Positions 9,819 to 22,225 of a stretch of DNA of 64,000 bases are shown here, one piece after another. The stretch spans positions 48,908,182-48,972,181 of the forward strand of contig CM040742.1 of the NCBI GenBank assembly GCA_022829145.1, written 5' to 3'. The notes under the pieces are model-generated. The model was not told where the DNA came from and did no database searches. It worked only from the letters and a program-made list of their open reading frames with translations. Source of the DNA: Albula goreensis. Its lineage: Eukaryota > Chordata > Actinopteri > Albuliformes > Albulidae. The position numbers and the translations under genes were made by a program. The stretch's first letter is position 1; the number at the start of each line of letters is the position of its first letter.

Positions 9819-12266
9819 AGAGGAGCGGACCCTCACTGTGCCGGTGCTGCAAAATGTAAAAATACTACACCATCACAAAAATAGAGGTCTTAACACAGCA
9901 GTCGTGTTCAACTGTCATGACGTGTATAATATCATATAATTATTTTGTACTGTAAACAAGAAAATTGGATGTGTTAGATTTTATTATTGTAATAAATACT
10001 CAATTCTGGGGTAAAAACAAAACAGTTGTACGTTACTCAACCCTTTTTTTTTTTTTTTTTTTAGTTTTTTTCTATTTGTCTACCTTCACTAAAAGAAGGC
10101 GTTGTTGGGATCATAATGACACTATAAATCGCCCAAGATAATAATTATGTCACCTGACCCCGGTCAGCGCACCTCTCGCTCGCCACAGTCTAGACAGGTG
10201 AGGAATTCTAGGCAGGAACGCGACTCCCGTCGGCGCAGGGTTTTAATGGGTGCCTGTAATGACCAGGACGGACAATGGGAGCTAACTACCGTACACAACG
10301 CCCTCTCTCACTGAATGACAATACCCTGCTTAACTAATTGCGCGCCCAAAAAACTGAGCTAATTTAGCATGCTAATGCCTGTTATGTATTGCTCTCGCGA
10401 CCACCTCCCTACACTGAACAATCAACCCCACGCTGTTAATATGTAAATTACAGAAAAATACGCTGTCAATATTCTGAAACGTTAACATTGCATTCGACAG
10501 TAACTACTATTCAGAGCGACTTACAATGCGACCACTGACATGATAAGATTGTAGTAGCCACTTAGGGGTGACACATAAACCTTAAAGGCGGTGCAGTTGT
10601 GCAAAATAGATTTACAATGTCACAAGTAGCGCAACCCAACAAGAGTTTCTTCGGCTAAACCAATAAATATGAAATCAGTTACATAGGATATTGATAAAAC
10701 TGCAGAGCTAATACGAATGGGCGTTCTTCTCTCTGCGTTGTCCGTTAGCATATGAACCCCTACGACAATGTATTATCCTATTATGTGTTTGACAGAACAC
10801 GAAATCTGTGCCCATTAGCGCGATATGTAATGCTGCGCACAGGTGTTTCACTCTTCATCCAAGAGGTGGCGGGCAGGCTCCGCATTCGACATAACAAAAA
10901 CCTGAATCTCCATCATGGACTGCCCGATTCCACAGGTTGTAAATCACAGAAATGACCAGCAAACCTGAACAACCTGGCGTCCTGGCATGCTCATTATTCC
11001 ATAAAACACGTGGACTTGCTGCCTTTACAAATATGGTTTCAGCACAGGATCAGACAGCTCAAACGCAGTTTATGCGGGATGTTCAGCGGCTGAAGCCTGC
11101 TGTAAGGGCGCACAAATGCGCACAGATGTGATGCGCCGCTCTGTTCTGACGCACATACTGATTCTGCGCGGAACGCGCTGTGGCTTCACAAACATGACCA
11201 GCAGGATGCAGGGTTCAAACAGGACCTCTGTAAAGATTTACTGTCTGTAAAGATTTGGCTCTAACATCTTCATGGAAATATGCATGTTCTGGCTTGATAC
11301 AATAGGTGTCTAAAATTATAATTTAGGAATAAATTCAGTTATTTTCAAGTGAAGCGATTTTGAATAACCAATATCGAGTATAAATACAATGTCAGTTTAT
11401 TATATATGGGAATGAATTTAATGTTTAAATTGATGGTACTAAAGGTGCAGACTTTCAAATACTGACTGCACAAGAGGGTTGTTCGTGTTTTATTGTTATA
11501 GCAATTACTGTTTGTTGCTGTAGCAGAAAAGTTAAATTTAAAGAGAGCCAAATCCAGATAAATTTAATCATCTTAGTAAACCAAAAACATAAACCAACAG
11601 CCCTGGAGACAGCTGCAAAGCGCTGGAACAAACAGCATATGAGGAAAACAGATGCTGCCGGTTGAGATGAGGAACAAATAAGGGCACATATTTGCTTACA
11701 AAAAAATATGGAAATGGGAATATGTATACGTAGCTACTGTATACGGTATTGGGGTTTTAAGTCAAGATTTCTATTAAACTTCAGTGATAAAGATATGTTA
11801 GAAAATGTGACTCTCTATTTGAACTCGAAATGTGTGACGTTGCATTATCTTTACGACTGTTAACTCAGCTTCTGTTCACTTTTAAACTGCTCATTTTATT
11901 CGTCATCAAATTTAAACGGCACAATTTCCATAAAAACACTTTGAATCATCGTTTGATGGTGGATAATCTACCGACAGCCGGCTGGGAATGGGCAAATTGC
12001 AGCAGAGAGAGGAGCCCGAATCCGCGCTTCTTTTCAAAGCGCCCTGGGCTCGGTGTGCGGGGAGGGGTTAGGCAAATGATGCTCGGGTTTAAATCCACGC
12101 CTTGGGTAGACGAGGCGAGAACCTCGGTGGAGTGCAACGCGGTGCAGTGGCCTCACATTGCTGTTTAAAAAGGTAACGCCACTGGGTTTTCGCACATTGT
12201 TTGTGGATGTTGAAGACGCCAGCTGTGCAACCTAAGCCAAGACGCTTGATTGAAAGAAGAAGCTCT

Positions 12267-12288
12267 CACATAACATATATGTTATGTG
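12267..12288. promoter_or_regulatory. Perfect 22-bp palindrome upstream of the RHOU-type ATG
   Basis: CACATAACATA followed by its exact reverse complement, ending 93 bp before the start codon. Likely in the promoter or 5' UTR. No factor is assigned. Confidence 0.5.
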
Positions 12289-12381
12289 TTCTTTTAAAAT
12301 GTATGAATAATACCGTTTTTAGAGGGACTTTGGTAAAAAGCGAGTGTCGTTGGTAACAAAATTATGCGATTTTAACTCTTA

Positions 12382-12580
12382 ATGGATTACAGTACATCGA
12401 TGGCTCCACCAGTGCCGCCCCATAAGCCTCCAGCCACCGGCTCTAAAGAGGGCAGCGAGCGGGTATTGAAGTGCGTTCTGCTCGGGGACGGGGCTGTGGG
12501 CAAGACCAGCCTGGTGGTCAGCTACACTACCAACGGATATCCGACCAAATATGTGCCTACTGCATTTGACGATTTCTCAG
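12382..12580 (+). CDS. rhou: RHOU-type gene exon 1
   Basis: Starts [13 protein letters not shown] and ends TAFDDFS plus one base; donor gtaagc at 12581. Contains the P-loop and the Pro-rich tail. Confidence 0.9.
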
Positions 12581-14833
12581 GTAAGCCACTTCGAAAGGTC
12601 ATTGAATTTGTCCCGTTCATTTTGTCATCTTCTTACGGCATCATATACTCTATGGTGTATGTTTTTACATTTTTGTATTTGTTTCAGACGGTTTTCACAA
12701 ACTCTGTTGTGATTAAAACGAGCTTTTCACACGTAACAAATTGCACTTTGAAGCCCAAAAGTAGATATTATTACAAGTATTTTTTTTTTTAACTGGAAGA
12801 GTAATTGTACAACCAGTGGTTGCTCATAAAATCGCATGATGTTGTAGCTGAAATGCCCTTTGACCTGAGTTAACCTAAATACTAAAATGTATCCACTGGA
12901 TAAACGTATTTGAACATGCAGCAGTAATGCTTTCAGTAAGAGGGTCTTCTCAATCTCCCCAAACCAAACTCATAGCAGGTTGCCCTTGCCACATTTTACG
13001 ACAAAAGCAAACAACCCTAACCAAACAGTTTGTGTGTGTGTGTGTGTGTTGCAGCTATAAGAGGTGTGTGTATATTTGTTAGTGTGTGTGCGTTTGTGTC
13101 TGTTTAACTCTCTCTCTCTGTATCTGTGGACAGCTGTGGTTCAGGTTGATGGGAAACCAATGAAACTGCAGCTATGTGACACTGCTGGACAGGTGAGTAC
13201 CTACACCCTGAAAACACACTCACACACACACACACACACTCACTTTATACACACACACGCACACACACAGGGGCTGTAGGTGTGGAGCTGTGGTGGCTTT
13301 CTGAGCTGGGAGGAAGTGATTTGGAAAGAGAGCAAACCAAGTGAGCGTTTAGGATCCCATCAATCATCATAAAGGAGGGGTAAGGTTTCATTATGTGGCA
13401 ACCGAGGGCATGAAAAGAATAACAGGGGAAGGTTCTGGGCTGTGCAGACTTGAACAAAAGATTCTGAAACTGCCAGTTCTGCCCTCAGGCATTGATCTGC
13501 TTCCTAACTCCTCCTTCCTGTCCATCGTTTAAGGAGGGAGTGGTTCTGTAGCTGCAACACTTTCATATCTTTGGTCTTGCTGATATTAATTTTTATATGT
13601 TTATGGCTCCAGTGGATTTATTACCTTCTGTTTATTTAGCAGCAAGAGCTAACAGCAGATCCGAATAAGCTTACTGCCTGGTTATGTACTCTATTTAAAT
13701 ACACAGGCCACACATCTCATGAGTTTGGCTGCATGACTTTACTGTCTTTATCTGCAGCTCGTAGGTTCACATGATGCAGACTGCTGTCCTGCAGACCTCT
13801 CCTTCCTAGCATGATAAACTTTGACATGTATAAATATGTAGTAAGTCAGTATATTTTGACTGTACAGAAGGTTCCTGCTCCTTTCATCCTGCATGCTTAG
13901 CAAGTGCTTGAAAAAAGATTTCTCTCCAGGTTCTGCGTTCCTCAGCAGTGAGTCAGCCGTCATGTGTGAAATATGACATTACAGAGCACAAAAATCATCA
14001 ATTCGAAATTTTGATGATTTTTCAAAATTCTGTTCAATACAGTTGAACTGAGTTCAGTATAATACACATCAAAATCTGTGTTTCATATGAATGCACATAC
14101 AGTATTTGTTACTCACATTTAAATGGAAAATTCTGCAAGTGAGTGTTTGACTTTGCCCCATATTTAATCTTAGGTCACCCTCTCCTCCCCCCTCCCTCCT
14201 GACGATTAAAACCCTCAAACAGGCCTGCAAACGTAACCCTAATGCTTCAGCTCCCCGCCGTGCTTCCTCATGAGCGTGCAGTTCTGTGGACATGTTGGAT
14301 TGAAATGTGTACAGGATGGTTAAGGTTCAGCTGAGTGTTTGTGTTTGACCCTGATCTGGTCCCCCCCCCGGCAGGACGAGTTTGAGGAGCTCCGGCACTT
14401 CTGCTACACGCGCTCAGACGTGCTGCTGCTGTGCTTTAGCGTGGTTAGCCCCGCCTCCTTCCAGAATGTCTGGGAGAAGTGGGTGCCAGAGATCCGGCGC
14501 CGCTGCCCGCTGGCCCCGCCCATGGTGCTGGTGGGCACACAGTGCGACCTGCGGCAGGACGTGAAGGTGCTGATCGAGCTGGCGCGCCGCCGCGAGAGCC
14601 CGGTGCCCGAGGCCGACGCCCACGCCTTGGCCGAGAAGGTGGGTGCCGTGGCGTACCTGGAGAGCTCCGCCCTCACACAGAAAAACCTGAAGGAGGTGTT
14701 CGACGCCGCCATTACAGCGGGACTGCGTCATGCTGAGCGGAGGGCTCGCCGCGAGAGAAAGGTCCGCACTACCGCTGACAAAATGAGAATGCTGTCCAAG
14801 GCCTGGTGGAAGAAATACGTCTGTATCCAGTGA
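12382..14833 (+). CDS. rhou: RHOU/Wrch-1-type atypical Rho GTPase (three exons, 238 aa)
   Basis: Exons 12382-12580, 13134-13192 and 14375-14833 give 238 residues. Visible: Pro-rich N-terminus with PxxP motifs ([10 protein letters not shown], residues 8-17), as in RHOU, where it binds SH3 adaptors; P-loop GDGAVGKTS (35-43); switch I region ending TAFDDFS (60-66); DTAGQ (82-86) with the catalytic Gln; TQCD (141-144) at the guanine-specificity site; SAL (184-186); C-terminus [24 protein letters not shown] and [12 protein letters not shown] match RHOU better than RHOV. RHOU/RHOV proteins are fast-cycling, palmitoylated GTPases of plasma membrane and endosomes. The start is the first in-frame ATG after an upstream in-frame TAA. 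Exon 3 is markedly GC- and CpG-richer than its surroundings. The exact fish paralogue is not resolved. Confidence 0.9.
12581..14374. other. Introns 1 and 2 of the RHOU-type gene
   Basis: Intron 1 12581-13133, intron 2 13193-14374. Short (GT)n near 13031 and (CA)n at 13218-13270; otherwise unremarkable. Confidence 0.7.
13134..13192 (+). CDS. rhou: RHOU-type gene exon 2
   Basis: Acceptor ggacag ends at 13133 and donor gtgagt starts at 13193. Encodes (A)[19 protein letters not shown]. Confidence 0.9.
14375..14833 (+). CDS. rhou: RHOU-type gene exon 3 (last)
   Basis: Acceptor after a C-run (cccccccccggcag) ends at 14374. Runs from [11 protein letters not shown] to the stop TGA after VCIQ. Strongly GC-rich. 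Confidence 0.92.
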   Translation, partial: DEFEELRHFCYTRSDVLLLCFSVVSPASFQNVWEKWVPEIRRRCPLAPPMVLVGTQCDLRQDVKVLIELARRRESPVPEADAHALAEKVGAVAYLESSALTQKNLKEVFDAAITAGLRHAERRARRERKVRTTADKMRMLSKAWWKKYVCIQ

Positions 14834-15036
14834 TAGAAAAGACACTGTCAAACTGGACTGAGACCCTTAAACCTTGAACTGGAGAGGGTGGACTTTTTAA
14901 ACCGCAAGAAGAGTCTTGAACTGGACTGGCTCGATACATCCTTAAGAGTACTGCAGTAGAAGTGCTTGCTCTGAACACTGACGAGTAGAATGGTTTCATA
15001 TTTTGGCTGCTGATTCAAATTTAAATTTGAAACGGA

Positions 15037-15300
15037 GACTCTCAGACTGGAGGGGGCGGAGATCTGCAAGCATAAGGCCAATGGACAGGCTTCTTAGACT
15101 GGAATGGGCGGAGATCCGCAAGCATAAGGCCAATGGACAGGCTTCTTAGACTGGAAGGGGCGGAGATCTGCAAGCATAAGGCCAATGGACAGGCTTCTTA
15201 GACTGGAAGGGGCGGAGATCTGCAAGCATAAGGCCAATGGACAGGCTTCTTAGACTGGAAGGGGCGGAGATCTGCAAGCATAAGGCCAATGGACAGGCAA
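15037..15300. repeat. 52-bp repeat after the RHOU-type gene, 5 copies
   Basis: gatctgcaag (one copy gatccgcaag) recurs at 15061, 15113, 15165, 15217 and 15269. Each unit holds a GC-box-like ggggcggag (one copy tgggcggag) and a CCAAT (aaggccaatggac). It begins about 200 bp after the stop codon and may be in the 3' UTR. Confidence 0.9.
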
Positions 15301-17886
15301 CATCCAGCGCAAACCCAGAGGAGCGGTCTGTATCAGACGGTGACCTGACTTTTCTGTCCACGGATGGCTTCTTCTGTTATAGAGTTTGCACTCTGCATTA
15401 TCCTCTCCTGTAATTCATTAATAATTAATAATTAGTCAAATGTTTATGTTGAATACTCTTTAGATATGGGAGCTCTCTCAAGGGAGAATTCCCAATGTCC
15501 CAAAATGTACAGTCATATAAAGCCTGATGTATTGTGAATATCAGGGTCTGTAACTGTTTATTTTAAATGGTTAGTGTTCTGTGCTGATGTCTCATGGGGT
15601 AAAGTCTTTCAGGTAATTATTTAACCCAGGGCTGGTGTCCTGATTGGTCTGGAGAAGACAAAAAATCTTTTGTCTTTGTTTCTGTGTTTATGCCTTGTGC
15701 GTTTCACTATTCCCACCATCTCGTACTGTGTACTTGCATATTTATTTGTCTACTCTTGTCTTTTGAGTGTTTGTTTTTCTTAAATGTTGTCATATGCTAT
15801 ATTTTGTAAGCAAATTTGCTTTCATTTGAATACAGTTGTTTCAGATTGATATTTCCATGGTATTGAATGGTTAACCACGTATAGGTTTGTTTTGCATGGT
15901 CTTGAATGGTGAGGTGGAGCGGGGTGTGTCTGGGTGTATGTGGGGGCTCGGTGAGCGGCCGCTCTGATGGGGGTCCTGGGCCGGCTGTGCAGCGCGCGCT
16001 GGAAGCTCTGCGCTTTACTCACCCATTACAGGCTGGATGGGAAGCTGTGTGAAGCATTTGACTGCTTTAAATCTGCCGCAGCTGAGATCACTACATGTGA
16101 CGTGCGCATTCTCATCCATAATGAGCAATGAGCACAGTTAGTGAAGTGTGTTTCCCTCTGTTCAAAGCATGTTCAAAGCTGTATGTACAATACAGCGACA
16201 GCCAGGAGAAAACAGCAGTTCAGGCTGTGAGCTGGGCTTTGGACCAGTCTGCATTGGGGTCTCTGACAGTTCTGCGTTATAATCTTTCAGCTGAAAGCTT
16301 TTTCCAGCTGCAAGCTGAAACTGTGACTCGGTTGAGCGTTGGAAGCGGGAGAAGCTGGCTGGGAGCGCTCTGTGTAGTGGAAGGGCTGTATATCGGTGGC
16401 AGCGTGAGGAAAGCACTCGTTTGATCTCTTTCTTCAGATACTCACACCTTACCATACAGATATTACTGCAAGATTTAAAATGTGAAAGTCAATCAGGTGT
16501 GACGACATTATGCACAACCTCACATTTATTAGAAAATCAAAGCAGAGTAAGAAAGAAGTCACAGAGCTGTGTTATGTGTTATTCACCCATAATTCCAACG
16601 CTGGATTAGAATGTGTGGAGCTGCACGGCCCACTGCGCTGTCAGAAAACCGCAGTCCAACATGTCTCCTCCCGTCTCATCCACTCACATATGAAAGGAGT
16701 GGGTGAGTGAACTAATGTCGCTTCTCATTTTTAAGAAGCCTGTCTGTTTCTTCCCCTGGTGTTTTTATCAAAGGGGGGTTTGCTTGCAAACTGTATAGCC
16801 ACTTATCAAGGAACATTTCAAAAATGTAAGAAAATATATTTAGAAAATGTAAGATTATAAACACGGGATGTTTCTCATATGATGAGATGTTTAATTTTTT
16901 AAATATTTTTATCGGGGTCATTCTTCATATGACGTAAAGAGGGGTGACACTGAGAGCAGAATTGGGGTGTTATAGTCTGTCGTCTCCCCACTGTGAGCCT
17001 GGTGACGGTTTGGTGAAGGCAGTGAATGTGAGCCTGGTGACGGTTTGGTGAAGGCAGTGAGGAGATGACTCCACCCTCCTTACAGGATGTGAACTCTGTT
17101 TCCAAGCCTTCGGCATCAGCGCAGCCACAGTGTGTCTAAGTGGCGAAGGCGATGCATGCAGGTGGGGCGTTAGCACGTTAGCATGGCTGCTGATACTGCT
17201 AAAGCTGCTCTTAGACTCCAGTGACAAATGCCTGCAGAGACGTGACTGTCTGGCTCCAGGGACAACAAGCCCCAGAACATCCATACTATTGGCTGTGTTT
17301 CTCAGGGTTCCCTTTCCCGGCACTCAAAACGCCGAAGACAGTTCAGGATGTGTTTGTAACCTCTTTGTCTGTCACATGATGGTCCCATTAAATGTATGTA
17401 TGAAATCCGTCTGGACATGATGCACAAATGGTAATAAAGACATAAACAGAGCATAAGTGCCACTGCTGTGTGTCTCCATGGTAGCAGGTTTGACTGGCGA
17501 TGATGAACACTAAAGCGTGCTCAGTTCCAGTTTCCTGAAGGAATTGAGCGATGCTGAGAGCACAGAGTAAACACGTGATCACTGAGCGCAACTCTCTGCC
17601 ATTGTGTGGAGTGTGCGTGTGTGGGAGGGAAGTTTTAAATATAATATAGTATAATATAATATAATTAATATATATAATGTTAATATAGTGGAGACACCAC
17701 TGGATTAGCGGTAAGAGGTGATGTCACTGGGGGGTTTGGTGAAAGCGGTGAAGGTACCATTTTGCTGAATTATTCTCATGAATGCACCCCTGCTAATACA
17801 ACCCCCCATACCAGCCCAAACACCAGCACCTCACACTGGGGAGGCTCTGCTGAATCATTGACTCACCTGACATGCTGATCCACCAA
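15301..17886. other. Spacer, no gene seen
   Basis: Unique sequence with a two-copy 39-bp duplication at about 16993-17065 (gtgagcctggtgacggtttg) and an AATAAA near 17433. No recognisable coding. Confidence 0.5.
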
Positions 17887-18088
17887 CTCACTCAGCATCC
17901 CGATTCACTCACTCAGCGTCCCGATTCACTCACTCAGCGTCCCGATTCACTCACTCAGCGTCCCGATTCATTCACTCAGCATCCCGATTCACTCACTCAG
18001 CATCCCAATTCACTCGCTCAGCATCCCGATTCACTCACTCAGCGTCCTGATTCACTCACTCAGCGTCCCGATTCACTCACTCATTCAT
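17887..18088. repeat. 21-bp minisatellite, about 9 copies
   Basis: Unit cactcagcgtcccgattca plus ct, with cgt/cat variants. Confidence 0.9.
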
Positions 18089-18230
18089 CTAATGAAATCA
18101 CTTATTCCTCCACCAAACCAGCAGCTGTGAACAACATGAAACAGGAGGCCACAAAGCCCTATGGCTGCTCATACAGCCGTGTGTGTGTGTGTATGTGTGT
18201 GCTAGTGTGTGTATGCCTGTGTGTGTGTGT

Positions 18231-18353
18231 GTGTGGAGATCAGCTTACTGCTGCAGCTACTTGCTCTAACTGTGAGCAACATCTCAAATCACAGCAAACA
18301 GAGGGGGATTTCACTACAGTGATTCACAGGAAACAGGCAAGAGGAGGAGTGTG
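18231..18353. mobile_element. Dispersed about 120-bp element, copy 1
   Basis: From ggagatcagcttactgctgc to acaggcaagaggaggagtg. A near-identical copy lies at 24765-24890, with a two-base difference and one 3-bp insertion. Flanked on both sides by (GT)n, then A/T-rich sequence on the right. Family not recognised; it may be a short transposable element or a local duplication. Confidence 0.6.
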
Positions 18354-18744
18354 TGAGAGTGAGTGAGTGAGTGCGTGTGTGTGTGTGTGTGTGTGCGTGT
18401 CTGTGTGCATGTATTTATATATAATATTTATAAATTATATACATATATATATGTAACTGCTCTGCTGTTGTGAAGGGGCGCTGTCATAAACAGAAGTCTG
18501 TTTAAATTACTTATTCATTTCCTGTGGTTTGGACTCCAAACCCCCGTTTGTTTGTGCAACTGCCTTTTTATCAGCCTGTCTCTGGCAATCAGTGCTGCCT
18601 GCAGAAAGTAAACGTTAGTGCTGGCCAGGGGTCCCACACTCAGCCATGAGGGTCCCTGTGTAAGCAGAGCTGCTACAGATGGAGGTTTGTCTCTCCATCC
18701 GCACAGGTTTGGGCTCAGAAACATCAGCGTTCCTTTATACTCGC

Positions 18745-18848
18745 ACATTCACACGTTTAAACACACACAGGGTTCACCCACGCCCATTTTCTGCATTCAC
18801 ACGTTTAAACACACGCAGGGTTCACCCACGCCCATTTCTGTGCATTTT
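18745..18848. repeat. Two-copy tandem duplication of about 50 bp
   Basis: ttcacacgtttaaacacac followed by gcagggttcacccacgcccat occurs twice, nearly identical. Confidence 0.8.
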
Positions 18849-19534
18849 ACACAGATGTCTCAGCAGGTATCCACTCATTCACCAGTGACTGACTCAGTCA
18901 AATCGTTTACAATATAACCCACATCATATTTACATGATATTAGAGTCTAATTTGTCTGTCTGACCAATTAAAAGTCCTGGGAAGTGAGTTTGGATCTTTA
19001 TCCTTCATACTCTGCTGTGTCTGATTTGACGAGGCCTGAGGAGGGGAAACAAAACTGTGATAGACACTGGAAGTGTCTGAGGAAGAAAAAGGAACATCTC
19101 ATTGCATTTCATATGTGGTGACTGTAACCAGACCAGCACACACAGGGGTCCCAACGATCATGGGGCTATTAGTGCTGAAAAGTTTTTATTTATATTTCTC
19201 TTTTTTATAATTTGCATATATAATGTCCCGTAAGCGTTTTATCTGATGTCACATCCAGAGCACATTGTTGGCCAATCGGAGCTGCCCGCTGGGATGGTGT
19301 TATCTGGTTGGCCGTGTCTGAGGGCGCAGAGTGTGGCAGCTGAATGAGGTGGTCTTTTTCATCCTGCTGTTGTTCTTTCCCCCCACCTCTTGTTTTCACA
19401 GGGCTGTTTTGTGAGCACTTCCTCCGCTATCTGCTCTGGGGAGGGCAAACACAGACCCTCTGCTTTGATCAGCTTCCAACAGAAAGATAAGCCACCCTCA
19501 ACAGTGAAACCTTGTGTTTCCAAAAACCAGTGCC

Positions 19535-19651
19535 CTGAGGGAGAGGGAGGGAGGGAGGGAGGGAGTTAAGGAGAGAGAGAGGGAGGGAGGGAGGGAAGGT
19601 CAGGACTGAAGGACACACACTCTCTCACACACACACAAACACACTCTCTCT

Positions 19652-19682
<31 letters not shown>

Positions 19683-19803
19683 TCACACAAACACACACAC
19701 ACTCACACACACACACACAAACACACACAAACACAGTCTCACAAACACACTCTCTCACACACACACACACACACAAACACTCTCACACAAACACACACAC
19801 ACT

Positions 19804-19839
<36 letters not shown>

Positions 19840-19865
19840 AACACACTCTCCCACACACACAAACA

Positions 19866-19909
<44 letters not shown>

Positions 19910-20095
19910 ACTCTCACAAACACACACACACACACACAAACACACAAACACACTCTCACACACACACACACACACACACTCTCTCACACACACACACACT
20001 CTCACACACACACTCACACACACACACGTACACATAAACACGTCGTCTAACACACACACACTAACAAACACAAACAAACACAAACACACAGAGGT
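19535..20095. repeat. Polypurine tract then long imperfect (CA)n
   Basis: gggagggaggga tract at 19535-19600, then about 480 bp of CA repeats interrupted by tctc and aaac. Confidence 0.9.
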
Positions 20096-20775
20096 CTGAG
20101 TGAACTCTAAGGCAAGAGAATGTGACCCAGACCAAAAAGTCTGCCTGGATTTTGATTTCATTTCATCATAAACCTGAATGATTAATGAATCCTCTGAATC
20201 TCAATGTGCTGCCTGAGCTCCGCGGGCCCTGGGGGGGGGGGCAGCAGGCTGGGGTTAGGGGTCTCTAAAACCACAGATTCACTCCTGTCCTCCCCAACAC
20301 CCCATGCCCACATACACAGACTCACACTCAATCTGCCTAAAACCTCTTTTGACAACTGGTTAAGAAAAAATGAAAAATACATTAATTAATTATGTAACAT
20401 CTTCAGAATGTAAATTTCACCTGGTGGCAGTAAATGTGCAGTAATCCAGGTGATAAATGAGCTGCAGAAGGTGTGTGTGTGTGTGTGTGAGGCAGTCCGC
20501 AGGTACAGTTCAGGAGCAGGTAGTATTGCGTAAGAGCATCTCTGCATTAACTCCTCAGCCCTTCTGTGGATCCTACCTGCCAAAGTCCTGATTTATCTCA
20601 CGTGGGGGGTTGGGGATCCAGGTGTCCGGAATGGACCACAGCCCCCCCCCACCCACCCATCTTCAGCAAGACTGTACCTGTAGCCTTTCAAAGCCGTTTG
20701 TTCTGTTCATTCTACCTGTTCTCTTACTTCCTGCCAGTAAATACGTCGGTAAATATTATCATTTAATAATATATA

Positions 20776-20814
20776 TGCCATTGGTCCAGATATATTTAAT
20801 TTGGACCAATGGCA
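20776..20814. repeat. Perfect 13-bp inverted repeat
   Basis: tgccattggtcca at 20776-20788 and its exact reverse complement at 20802-20814, with a 13-base A/T-rich loop. Each arm contains a CCAAT box. Confidence 0.75.
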
Positions 20815-20940
20815 GCTCCTTCCCTCTTTCTTCTCTTTCCTCTCCCTGGTCTTTGAAGCGAGGGAACCGGTCACTGAACTCTGACCTGTGACCTGATCCT
20901 CTCCTCTCCTCTGGATGTCCCAGTCCTGGAAACAGCCCTG

Positions 20941-21062
20941 ATTGGTCAAAGGTGAACTCTGACCCCTCTGACACTGCCCTGATTGGTCAAAGGTGAACTC
21001 TGACCCCTCTGACACTGCCCTGATTGGTCAGGGGTGAACTCTGACTCCTCTGACACTGCCCT
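20941..21062. repeat. 41-bp repeat, three copies
   Basis: attggtcaaaggtgaactct at 20941 and 20982, and a variant (attggtcaggggtgaactct) at 21023, each followed by gacccctctgacactgccct or a close variant. Inverted CCAAT in every unit. Confidence 0.85.
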
Positions 21063-21295
21063 GGCAGTTTGTCTAAATTTGAGTTACCAGACAGGCCTTC
21101 TTATCTGACTTAGGCATGTTCATGTGGGTGGATTTTAAAAAACATCAAACAATGCTATTGGTTTGGCCCCAACACTGTGACATCTGAGGTTTTTTAACGG
21201 GTCTGTGGGTTTAACCTTCTTTCCCACTCACCAAAATCTTCAATAATTCCGGCAGTGTGTTATGTTGGAGTTTTATACCACAGCGCCAATGGTGT

Positions 21296-22026
21296 AAAGC
21301 AGTGCAGTAAAGTAAGAGCACTGTAAAGCAGCACAGTAAAGTAACAGCACTATAAAGCAGTGCAGCAAAGTAAGAGCACTATAAAGCAGCGCAGTAAAGT
21401 AACAGCACTATAAAGCAGCGCAGCAAAGTAAGAGCACTGTAAAGCAGCGCAGTAAAGTAACAGCACTATAAAGCAGCGCAGCAAAGTAAGAGCACTGTAA
21501 AGCAGTGCAGTAAAGCAAGAGCACTATAAAGCAGCGCAGTAAAGCAAGAGCACTATAAAGCAGCACAGTAAAGCAAGAGCACTGTAAAACAGCGCAGTAA
21601 AGCAAGAGCACTATAAAGCAGCACAGTAAAGCAAGAGCACTATAAAGCAGCGCAGTAAAGCAAGAGCACTGTAAAACAGCGCAGTAAAGCAAGAGCACTA
21701 TAAAGCAGCACAGTAAAGCAAGAGCACTATAAAGCAGCACAGTAAAGCAAGAGCACTGTAAAGCAGCGCAGTAAAGTAAGAGCACTGTAAAGCAGCGCAG
21801 TAAAGTAAGAGCACTGTAAAGCAGCGCAGTAAAGCAAGAGCACTATAAAGCAGCACAGTAAAGCAAGAGCACTGTAAAACAGCGCAGTAAAGCAAGAGCA
21901 CTATAAAGCAGCACAGTAAAGCAAGAGCACTATAAAGCAGCGCAGTAAAGTAAGAGCACTATAAAGCAGCACAGTAAAGCAAGAGCACTGTAAAGCAGTG
22001 CAGTAAAGCAAGAGCACTGTAAAGCA
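21296..22026. repeat. 29-bp minisatellite, about 25 copies
   Basis: Unit cgcagtaaagcaagagcact then ataaagcag; variants cac/cgc/tgc and ata/gta. Confidence 0.95.
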
Positions 22027-22225
22027 GTTTTCCCTTCTTTCCAGTTTTCCGTGCGGCAAGTTGTTTTGCTGAGTCCAGGGGCAGCCATGGGGGCTGTATG
22101 CCAGGGGTGGGGGTTGTTTGTCGGGGGTGGGGGTTGTTTGTTTGCCCATCTCTGTGCTGAATCAGGCACTTCCATTCATGAATCACACAAGGCCTGGCAG
22201 AGCTTCAGCGTGAGCCGAGCGCTAC

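Larger units (their letters stand above)
9156..12381. other. Spacer and upstream region of the RHOU-type gene
   Basis: Unique sequence with the CTCF-like motif at 9805 and a T-run at 10044-10062. A short 'cagagcgacttacaatg' piece at 10512 resembles a common fish dispersed repeat. A TATA-like tttaaaaa lies near 12163. No gene recognised. Confidence 0.5.

Noticed and set aside
10505-10530. SINE piece ('cagagcgacttacaatg')
   Set aside because: Resembles a widespread fish repeat end, but too short to define an element.
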